From positions 1-7,031 of the forward strand of contig CAZMMV010000081.1 in the NCBI GenBank assembly GCA_964567475.1: 7,031 nucleotides of DNA. Reading direction: 5' to 3'. Positions 1 through 5,527 of the stretch are shown in pieces; within the stretch, counting starts at the first letter, position 1, and each line of letters starts with the position of its first letter. Made by a program: the position numbers and the translations under genes. Source of the DNA: CAZMMV01 sp964567475. GTDB taxonomy: Bacteria; Bacillota; Clostridia; Tissierellales; Tissierellaceae. The notes beneath the pieces are model-generated. The model saw nothing but the letters and a program-made list of their open reading frames with translations. It had not been told where the DNA came from and made no database searches.

Positions 1-211
1 CACACAAAAAGCCATAGAGTGATTCAATACTTTCTATATTGAACTCCATGGCATTGATTAGCCTTACATTATAATCCAAACTAAATATATGATCATCATC
101 TACATCAATAAAAGCAATATTTCCATTACCTTCTTTTATTTCTTTGTTAGCCTTATCTATTAACCACTTTGTTTTTCCTGAACCTTTTCCACCTAAAATA
201 AATTTAACCAC
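1..211 (-). CDS. P-loop ATP-binding protein, N-terminal 70 codons (runs off left edge)
   Basis: The first 70 residues of a P-loop NTPase are visible, and the reading frame is open to the window edge. Residues 7-14 are GGKGSGKT, a clean Walker A nucleotide-binding motif placed right at the N-terminus. A hydrophobic strand ending in acidic residues (IAFIDVDDD, about 32-40) follows and may be a Walker B-like strand. The start is a GTG codon: AAGGTGG lies 5 bases upstream, and the resulting MVKFILGGKGSGKT start resembles a clostridial family often annotated loosely as 'ATP-binding protein' or 'twitching motility protein PilT'. Nothing here supports a pilus role. A second in-frame GTG at 220 would sit inside the ribosome site and is less likely. 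It follows the radical-SAM gene after 60 bases with no terminator, so co-transcription is plausible. The substrate is unknown. Confidence 0.75.
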   Translation of the reverse strand, partial: MVKFILGGKGSGKTKWLIDKANKEIKEGNGNIAFIDVDDDHIFSLDYNVRLINAMEFNIESIESLYGFLC

Positions 212-216
212 AATTA

Positions 217-223
217 CCACCTT
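217..223 (-). promoter_or_regulatory. Ribosome binding site selecting a GTG start
   Basis: AAGGTGG on the minus strand, 5 bases before the GTG at 211. It decides between the two in-frame GTG codons (220 and 211), because the upstream one overlaps the site itself. Confidence 0.6.
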
Positions 224-271
224 ACCTTTCTTTATATTGTTATATATTAAATACTTTTTATATAATACTGT

Positions 272-1228
272 TTATGAATCAAATTTTTTAAGTGCTTTTC
301 CATTTAAGTAGTTACATTTAATTCCTTGTTTGGTGTTCCTTTCTTCCATTAATGAAACTATTTCATCTCTAATCTTCCACCAAGATTCACTCCAGTTAAC
401 AAATAGAAGATTTTCCTTAGGAGCTCTTCCTATTATTCTTTGTACTACTATATTAGAATCAAGATATTCTAAAAATAAAATAACTCTTTCTATATATTCT
501 TCCTTAGATATTAAAGAAATTTCATCATTTTTATACATTTCCCCTAATGCTGTCCCATCTACTACATATAAGCCATGTAATTTTACTTCATCAACTCCTA
601 ATGCACTTAGAAACTTAGCATTTTCTATTGTATCTAATTTATCATCCCAGGGAAGGTTTAGAATTAAATGAGTACAATTCCTAAGTCCATATTTTTTTAT
701 CTTCATAGCAGCATCTAAATACTCTGCTAAAGTATGACCTCTATTTATTTTTTCTAAAGAATGATAGTTTACAGTTTGTAATCCTAATTCAATAGTTATT
801 TCTAAATCATTATCTTCTTGTATCTTAGCCAAGTATTGTAAATATCTTTCACTTATACAATCTGGTCTCGTAGAAATGGATATCCCTACTATATCCTCTT
901 GTATAGATTGTTCAACCATCTTCTTAAAATCATCAAATGGTAGATATGTGTTAGTGAAATTTTGAAAATAAGCTATAAATTTTTTAGCTTTATATCTCTT
1001 GCCTATATATTCCTTATTCTCATTTAATTGCTCTTTTATAGACATAGAAGATGACAAATTTTCAAAAGATCCTCCCTCTTCTCCACAAAAGATACAACCA
1101 TTTATTCCTAAAGTTCCATCTCTATTAGGACAAGTAAGAGGTAATGATATAGGCAATTTATATACCTTTTCACCAAATTTATCTTTTAAATAACTTGAAT
1201 AGGTATTATATACTTCAATTTGTTTCAA
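272..1228 (-). CDS. TIGR01212-family (YhcC-like) radical SAM protein
   Basis: A 318-residue radical S-adenosylmethionine enzyme of the family that includes E. coli YhcC. The iron-sulfur cysteines are C33, C45 and C48, in TCPNRDGTLGINGCIFCG. This is the widely spaced CX11CX2C arrangement of this family rather than the usual CX3CX2C. Other family-like blocks are YFQNFTNTY (87-95), SISTRPDC (117-124), ELGLQT (147-152) and a KLHGLYVVDGT stretch near the middle. The length fits the family. The start codon is TTG, fixed by an AGGAGGG site 5 bases upstream, and the protein aligns from the expected N-terminus. It lies 15 bases after the HAD gene, with its ribosome site beginning at that gene's stop, so translational coupling is likely. 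The reaction of this family was not known to me with certainty; related proteins modify RNA or small molecules. Family assignment is firm, substrate unknown. Confidence 0.93.
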   Translation of the reverse strand: MKQIEVYNTYSSYLKDKFGEKVYKLPISLPLTCPNRDGTLGINGCIFCGEEGGSFENLSSSMSIKEQLNENKEYIGKRYKAKKFIAYFQNFTNTYLPFDDFKKMVEQSIQEDIVGISISTRPDCISERYLQYLAKIQEDNDLEITIELGLQTVNYHSLEKINRGHTLAEYLDAAMKIKKYGLRNCTHLILNLPWDDKLDTIENAKFLSALGVDEVKLHGLYVVDGTALGEMYKNDEISLISKEEYIERVILFLEYLDSNIVVQRIIGRAPKENLLFVNWSESWWKIRDEIVSLMEERNTKQGIKCNYLNGKALKKFDS

Positions 1229-1233
1229 ATTCT

Positions 1234-1240
1234 CCCTCCT
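1234..1240 (-). promoter_or_regulatory. Ribosome binding site for the radical-SAM gene (TTG start)
   Basis: AGGAGGG within a longer purine run (AGGGAGGAGGGAG), 5 bases before the TTG at 1228. The purine run begins on the last base of the preceding gene's TAA stop codon, which suggests translational coupling. Confidence 0.75.
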
Positions 1241-1243
1241 CCC

Positions 1244-2071
1244 TTAAAGATTTAGTACCCTTCTTAATTCAAATGCAACACCAGATTCATTATTATTTTT
1301 TTCTGTTATATGGTTTGCAACTGATAATACTCCTTTTGTAGCATTTTTCATGGCAATTCCTAATCCTACATTTTGTAACATTTCTATATCATTATTATCA
1401 TCACCTATGGCAATTATCTCTTCAGCCTTTATATTTTTACTAGAAGCATACTCTAATAAACTCAGCCATTTGGTTCCTTCTGGATGCATTATTTCTAAAA
1501 GTACTTCTGCAATTGAAATGTTTTCCATTATATGAGCATTACATAAATTAGGATACTTATTTAGTAGATCTATACGAAAGTTATTTAATGTAGCTTTGTC
1601 TCCTACATAAACTACAGCTAAGATCTTCTTTTGTATATCTAAATAATTATCTACCTGTATAAATCTCTTGTTTTTCTCCATATAGTCATAATAATTTTTA
1701 TCATCCTTATCTAATTCGATAATTATATCTATACCACCATGAAAATCATCTACATGAATAATAGGATAGAGATTTCTGTTTTTTCCTTCTTTCATTATTG
1801 TTCTAAAGCTATTTATATCTAAATGTTTAGTTATTATATCCTTATCATCCCTGGAATTTCTAACTACATTTCCATTATTAGCTAAAATTGTAATATCACT
1901 TTTAATTTCTCTTGTTAAATCTTTTGCTGACCAATATCTTCTTCCTGTTGCTATAACTACTTCATACCCTTTATTCTCTAAAGTATTAATTAATTTTAAA
2001 TTTTCTTGTGTTATTTCCTTCTTGTCATTTAACAATGTACCATCAAGATCCATTGCTACCAGTTTATACAA
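1244..2071 (-). CDS. Cof-type HAD-IIB family hydrolase (sugar-phosphate or nucleotide phosphatase)
   Basis: A 275-residue member of the haloacid dehalogenase superfamily, Cof/YidA-like subfamily. All four HAD motifs are visible: DLDGT at 8-12 with the nucleophile D8 and acid/base D10; the Thr of ATGR at 41-44; K201 in the EGTKW segment; and GDDNND at 223-228 for Mg2+ binding. MKNA (241-244) and NNESGVAFEL near the end are also typical of Cof proteins. The insert between motifs II and III (about 80-190) matches a C2-type cap, which sets substrate choice. Family members dephosphorylate sugar phosphates, FMN or other small cytosolic phosphates; the substrate here cannot be told. The start is TTG, preceded by AAGGAG with an 8-base gap. 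The ATG at residue 7 would cut away the first strand leading into the catalytic motif, so it is rejected. The gene lies upstream of, and coupled to, the radical-SAM gene. Confidence 0.93.
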   Translation of the reverse strand: MYKLVAMDLDGTLLNDKKEITQENLKLINTLENKGYEVVIATGRRYWSAKDLTREIKSDITILANNGNVVRNSRDDKDIITKHLDINSFRTIMKEGKNRNLYPIIHVDDFHGGIDIIIELDKDDKNYYDYMEKNKRFIQVDNYLDIQKKILAVVYVGDKATLNNFRIDLLNKYPNLCNAHIMENISIAEVLLEIMHPEGTKWLSLLEYASSKNIKAEEIIAIGDDNNDIEMLQNVGLGIAMKNATKGVLSVANHITEKNNNESGVAFELRRVLNL

Positions 2072-2079
2072 AATATCAA

Positions 2080-2085
2080 CTCCTT
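2080..2085 (-). promoter_or_regulatory. Ribosome binding site for the HAD gene (TTG start)
   Basis: AAGGAG, 8 bases before the TTG at 2071. It lies only about 10 bases downstream of the T run of the hairpin at 2096-2122, so no separate promoter fits between the hairpin and this site. Confidence 0.65.
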
Positions 2086-2095
2086 ATACCTATGT

Positions 2096-2122
2096 AAAAG
2101 TGCTTTGCAAATTGCAAAGCAC
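2096..2122 (-). terminator. Short hairpin followed by four T: weak terminator or processing hairpin
   Basis: On the minus strand, GTGCTTTGC, a 5-base AATTT loop and GCAAAGCAC form a perfect 9-bp stem (the two arms could extend to 11 bp with a tighter loop). TTTTAC follows. It starts about 14 bases after the stop of the DUF1292 gene. The stem is convincing, but the T tract is short, so partial termination, attenuation or mRNA 3'-end stabilisation are all possible. Confidence 0.65.
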
Positions 2123-2135
2123 CCATATCTTACTC

Positions 2136-2507
2136 TTAATCTTCTATTTCATCATAGTTTTCAATTTCATCATCTGAAAACAATGTATAAAAAGCTTCTG
2201 AAACAGTTTCAAATTCTTCTTCACTATCTATATATTTTAAATCAAATTCATCATTTTCTAACTTAATATATTCATATACTAAAACATCTTCCTCTTCCTC
2301 TGGTAATAGTGCTACATATTCTTTTTCATCTACTTCAAAAAAACCTAATACTACACAATCTACCTCTGTATTATCATCTAAAGTCAAATGCATTATAGTC
2401 TCTTCATTTTCATCATGAACTTCTGAATCTTCACATTCAACTCCACATCCACATTCTCCACAATGTTCATCATTATATTGAAAATTATCTTTTTCTTCTT
2501 TCTTCAT
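2136..2507 (-). CDS. DUF1292 family small acidic protein with Cys-rich N-terminus
   Basis: A 123-residue, very acidic protein whose core (about residues 38-115, from IMHLTLDDNTEVDC through EEFETVSEAFYTLF) matches the DUF1292 (YrzB-like) family common in Firmicutes. The family's function is not established. Typical members show a hydrophobic/acidic pattern with a phrase like VLGFFEVDEKEYVALLP, seen here. The N-terminal extension carries HCGECGCGVEC (residues 15-25), four cysteines and a histidine in 11 residues, which could bind a metal; such Cys/His-rich leaders occur in clostridial members. The ATG at 2507 is chosen because AGGAGG is 8 bases upstream; a TTG two codons earlier would leave only 2 bases. 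It follows the fRMsr gene after 106 bases and ends before a hairpin. It has no membrane segment or signal peptide, so it is probably cytosolic. Confidence 0.88.
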   Translation of the reverse strand: MKKEEKDNFQYNDEHCGECGCGVECEDSEVHDENEETIMHLTLDDNTEVDCVVLGFFEVDEKEYVALLPEEEEDVLVYEYIKLENDEFDLKYIDSEEEFETVSEAFYTLFSDDEIENYDEIED

Positions 2508-2515
2508 GCTCAAAA

Positions 2516-2521
2516 CCTCCT
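2516..2521 (-). promoter_or_regulatory. Ribosome binding site for DUF1292 gene
   Basis: Perfect AGGAGG, 8 bases before the ATG at 2507 and only 2 bases before an in-frame TTG at 2513. This places the start at the ATG. Confidence 0.75.
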
Positions 2522-2613
2522 ATTATTTATATATTTATACAATATAATACCTCATTTTATCTAATAAGTATATACATTTTAAAAGAAATATTAAATTCCT
2601 TATTTCCTGAATT

Positions 2614-3111
2614 CTATATATTATTCCAATCTATACCCATATTTAATATTTCTATTAACCTTCCAAAATATTTCTTTTCTAAATTTGTAAATCTATCTTT
2701 AATTGGACTATCTAAATCCATTACTCCATAAACCTTATCCTCTACTATAATAGGAATAACTAATTCTGATTTAGATTGCGAGTCACAGGCTATATGACCT
2801 GGAAACTTATCTACATCACTAACTAATTGTATTTGCTTAGTTTCTACAGCTGTTCCACAAACTCCTTTACCTAAAGCAATCCTATTACAAGCTGGTAGCC
2901 CTTGAAATGGACCTAAAACTAATTCATCTTTCCTCAGTATATAAAAGCCTACCCAATTCAATCTGCCTACACAGGCCATTATAATGCCCGTTATATTTGA
3001 TATGTTAGCTAAATCATCTTTTTCTGAATCTAATTGACCTTTTACTAACATCAACATATATTTTAATTTCTGTTCTTCAGACATCTTACTTATTCCTTCT
3101 AATTTAATCAT
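2614..3111 (-). CDS. msrC: Free methionine-(R)-sulfoxide reductase (GAF-domain fRMsr)
   Basis: A 165-residue single GAF-domain protein of the fRMsr (E. coli YebR/MsrC) family. It reduces free L-methionine-(R)-sulfoxide to methionine in the cytosol, with electrons normally supplied by thioredoxin. The three family cysteines are present: C75 (PACNR), C85 (GVCGT) and C109 (IACDS). Their spacing of 10 and 24 matches E. coli C84, C94 and C118. The last is the proposed catalytic residue. E116, D132 and D134 (in SELVIP and GVMDLDS) fall at the spacing of the acidic substrate-binding residues described for the family. NWVGFY (52-57) and LGPFQG (66-71) are further signatures. The ATG at 3111 is preceded by GGAGG with a 6-base gap; a TTG nine codons earlier would place that ribosome site inside the gene. 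It sits 56 bases after msrA with no terminator, giving a matched pair of methionine-sulfoxide repair enzymes. Confidence 0.92.
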   Translation of the reverse strand: MIKLEGISKMSEEQKLKYMLMLVKGQLDSEKDDLANISNITGIIMACVGRLNWVGFYILRKDELVLGPFQGLPACNRIALGKGVCGTAVETKQIQLVSDVDKFPGHIACDSQSKSELVIPIIVEDKVYGVMDLDSPIKDRFTNLEKKYFGRLIEILNMGIDWNNI

Positions 3112-3117
3112 ATACAA

Positions 3118-3122
3118 CCTCC
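3118..3122 (-). promoter_or_regulatory. Ribosome binding site for fRMsr gene
   Basis: GGAGG, 6 bases before the ATG at 3111. It rules out the longer reading that would begin with TTG at 3138. Confidence 0.7.
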
Positions 3123-3167
3123 AAATATATAGTATCAAATTAATAAAAACACCTCAAATGATATTTA

Positions 3168-3644
3168 TTAATTATTTAAATCTATATGACAATATCCACC
3201 TGGATTTTTTTTCAAATAATTTTGATGATATTCTTCTGCTATATAAAAAGATTTAAGAGGCATTATTTCTGTAACTATAGTTTGATCATATTTAATTTTT
3301 TCCTCTTCTAAGCTTTTATTTATTATCTTTAAATCTTCATCATTAGTATAATAAATCCCTGTTCTATATTGATTTCCTATATCAGGTCCTTGTCTATTTA
3401 TAAGAGTAGGATCTATAATATGCCAAAATTTATTTAACAATTCCTCTAAGGAAATAATGTTTTCATCATATTTTACATAAGTTGTTTCTGTATGTCCTGT
3501 AATACCAGTACATACCTGTTCATAACTTGGATTTTCTTTCTTTCCATTTGCATATCCAACTTTAGTATCTACAACTCCATCTATTCTAGATATATATTCT
3601 TCAACACCCCAAAAACACCCACCTGCTAAATATATCTCTTTCAT
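3168..3644 (-). CDS. msrA: Peptide methionine-(S)-sulfoxide reductase MsrA
   Basis: A 158-residue MsrA, which reduces the S epimer of methionine sulfoxide in proteins and as the free amino acid, using thioredoxin. The GGCFWGVEE signature is at residues 8-16, with catalytic C10 encoded by TGT, so this is the cysteine form and not the selenocysteine form known in some clostridia. Conserved E53 (GHTE), the FWHIIDPT block (73-80) and GPDIGNQYRTGIYY (86-99) are in place. C152 in the C-terminal GGYCHI is the likely resolving cysteine; C45 (VCTG) is another conserved one. The length is typical of a stand-alone MsrA with no MsrB fusion. The ATG has GGAGGA 6 bases upstream. It lies 44 bases after the DUF4153 gene, without a terminator, and 56 bases before the fRMsr gene. 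The coding strand has a run of eight A (3205-3212) just before the C152 codon. Confidence 0.97.
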   Translation of the reverse strand: MKEIYLAGGCFWGVEEYISRIDGVVDTKVGYANGKKENPSYEQVCTGITGHTETTYVKYDENIISLEELLNKFWHIIDPTLINRQGPDIGNQYRTGIYYTNDEDLKIINKSLEEEKIKYDQTIVTEIMPLKSFYIAEEYHQNYLKKNPGGYCHIDLNN

Positions 3645-3688
3645 TTATCTTCCTCCATTTATAATCTCTTACCCAGTTTTATAAATAA

Positions 3689-5455
3689 TCACTCATTGTT
3701 TATAAACAAAATAAATTCAAAACCCTCAACTTTCATATTTTCATCTTCATCTAAAACAATATTAACATGATTGAAAATAAGCTTAATTGATATTTTACTA
3801 GCTTCATTTTCATATGTTTTATTGTAAATCATATCCTCTAATTCAATTGTTGAATCCTTATTTACTTGTGACATGTTTTGATTTTTTTTATATATTTCAT
3901 AAATAAACTCTTTTATATCTTGTTTTATTAATAAATCTTCTCCTTTGAAAACTTCTAATGTATCCAAATCCTTGTTGTATTCTATTGCTAATTCTCCCAT
4001 TTCTACTTTTTTATTATCCCAACTTCCAATAAGTGTATAATAATCATATCCTTTTATATCAATTAATTTGTTTTTATTCTCATCCCTATAAAAGAAGTAT
4101 CTATTATCATTATAATCATAAGGATTATATGGAACATAGTTAAATCCCATTAAATCTTTTAATTCTCTAGTGTTAAAATCCTTTGGCAATAATTTTATAT
4201 TATTTATTTCATGGTTTTGATTAAAATATGTTATAATATTATTTATTTCTTTTTTATCATTGTATGAAATTTTATCTGATGAAACGATTTTTCCATTGAC
4301 TATCATATTATTATTTTCTAATATGTTTTTAAATCTCTTATTTTGACTATACCTAGATATTGCAAAACTGCTTAATGGTCCGTATACACTATTCAAAATA
4401 AATATAGATAAAGTTATAGGTATAATTATATTATTTGTAGACTTTTTCCTAGCAAAATACAACATTATTCCAAATACCCATATACCTAAGGCTATTATAA
4501 AATATCTGCTTTCTGTTATGCCATATTGGCCCACTCTTTTCCCTATTGAAATAAACATCATGATAAGTATTGGTAAAACTATCTTAGGAAATATCTTTTT
4601 AAAATTCCTTGCAATTTTATTTTCTTCTATAATAGGATCAAGCAAAAATATAATCCCTACGGATATAGTCGAATACCATAAAACTAGATGTGATACTAAT
4701 CCCTTAGGCCATTTTCTAGTTAAAAGTATTTTGCAGAAATAAAGGTATAATATAAAGGTATATATAGCTATTAAAGGAATAACTATATATGTCAATAAAA
4801 GCTTTAATGAATTTGGATAATTGGAATTTCCATATTTTTTATCCTTATCTGGAAATATGGATAAAAATAAAGATACTCCAAAAATTAAAAATACTAATAA
4901 AAACATATAATAGTAAATATTTCCATTAATATGAATCTCTAGTAAAGAATCCATAGCAAATAATATAGCTACCATACCAAAATACAAAACAAAATTATAT
5001 ATCAATGTTAAAGCTAAATTATAAAATATATTCATTATATAGTATTCATAATCTTCACTTTTTTTGTTTTTTTGAATGTACAGAGATACTAATATTAAAA
5101 ATAAAATAGTCCCAGTATATCTTATGATAGTTGATTGATTCAAGCTCTTTAAAAACAAGAAATAGAATAAAACTAAAAAGATAGACCCTACTCCATATAA
5201 TATAATATATTCAGTTTTATTCTTATTTTTTAACCTTTCTAATAACAATCCGATTGAAAAACTAAGTAATATAGCTAGCCCTAGTAGCATATTTATCTTA
5301 ATTAATATATCCCTACTATGGCTATTTAAATTAGCTTCATTTAAGTAAATAAGGAATATAGTCAATATCGTAGATATAAATACTGTCACAGGAAACCTTT
5401 TTATACTGGATTTAATACTTTTACTTATTAACTTTAATTTTTCTAGTATTTTCAT
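3689..5455 (-). CDS. DUF4153 polytopic membrane protein with soluble C-terminal domain
   Basis: A 588-residue membrane protein. After a short basic N-terminus, about 11 hydrophobic segments can be seen: roughly residues 23-40, 53-73, 83-104, 111-127, 144-168, 179-200, 217-244, 254-273, 290-305, 317-335 and 342-363. They are followed by a hydrophilic, charged domain of about 220 residues (365-588). The WPKGLVSHLVLWYST stretch and the GKRVGQYGITESRYFI block (305-321) are typical of DUF4153, a family of unknown function found in Firmicutes and other bacteria. No transporter or enzyme motif was recognised. The start is the ATG at 5455, with AAAGGAG 6 bases upstream; a longer reading from 5476 has no ribosome site and would begin near the predicted transcription start. 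It follows the RelA/SpoT-domain gene after 72 bases and precedes msrA by 44 bases. It may be expressed both by readthrough and from its own promoter. Confidence 0.85.
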   Translation of the reverse strand: MKILEKLKLISKSIKSSIKRFPVTVFISTILTIFLIYLNEANLNSHSRDILIKINMLLGLAILLSFSIGLLLERLKNKNKTEYIILYGVGSIFLVLFYFLFLKSLNQSTIIRYTGTILFLILVSLYIQKNKKSEDYEYYIMNIFYNLALTLIYNFVLYFGMVAILFAMDSLLEIHINGNIYYYMFLLVFLIFGVSLFLSIFPDKDKKYGNSNYPNSLKLLLTYIVIPLIAIYTFILYLYFCKILLTRKWPKGLVSHLVLWYSTISVGIIFLLDPIIEENKIARNFKKIFPKIVLPILIMMFISIGKRVGQYGITESRYFIIALGIWVFGIMLYFARKKSTNNIIIPITLSIFILNSVYGPLSSFAISRYSQNKRFKNILENNNMIVNGKIVSSDKISYNDKKEINNIITYFNQNHEINNIKLLPKDFNTRELKDLMGFNYVPYNPYDYNDNRYFFYRDENKNKLIDIKGYDYYTLIGSWDNKKVEMGELAIEYNKDLDTLEVFKGEDLLIKQDIKEFIYEIYKKNQNMSQVNKDSTIELEDMIYNKTYENEASKISIKLIFNHVNIVLDEDENMKVEGFEFILFINNE

Positions 5456-5461
5456 GTATAA

Positions 5462-5468
5462 CTCCTTT
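5462..5468 (-). promoter_or_regulatory. Ribosome binding site for DUF4153 gene
   Basis: AAAGGAG, 6 bases before the ATG at 5455. It lies inside the longer in-frame reading from 5476, which it argues against. Confidence 0.7.
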
Positions 5469-5480
5469 ATCTTCATTTAT

Positions 5481-5486
5481 ATTATA
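5481..5486 (-). promoter_or_regulatory. Possible -10 element upstream of DUF4153 gene
   Basis: A consensus TATAAT on the minus strand in the 72-base gap. Transcription would begin near 5474, about 20 bases before the ATG. The -35 position holds no good match (TACTTT at 17-base spacing), and TATAAT is frequent by chance in DNA this A+T-rich, so this is only a candidate. Confidence 0.3.
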
Positions 5487-5527
5487 TTTACCCAAAAGAG
5501 AATAAAGTATTTCATAAAATCGTATTC

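Noticed and set aside
212..271. A+T hairpin (TTATATA/TATATAA) after the radical-SAM gene as terminator
   Set aside because: Seven A/T-only pairs with a long loop and no T run; too weak to call.
2560..2613. Possible terminator after the fRMsr gene
   Set aside because: Only a weak 5-bp A+T stem (GAAAT/ATTTC) with a 12-base loop; not convincing above background.
2522..2613. Promoter for the DUF1292 gene
   Set aside because: Many TATAAT-like strings occur in this gap, but none has an acceptable -35 or a TGn extension, so no site can be chosen.
3611..3625. Possible selenocysteine MsrA, as found in some clostridia
   Set aside because: The catalytic position is encoded by TGT (Cys), not TGA, so no recoding is needed.
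4055..4085. EF-hand-like calcium loop (DENKNKLID) in the C-terminal domain of the DUF4153 protein
   Set aside because: Lacks the glycine at position 6 and the closing Glu at position 12, and occurs once; probably chance in an Asp/Asn/Lys-rich stretch.
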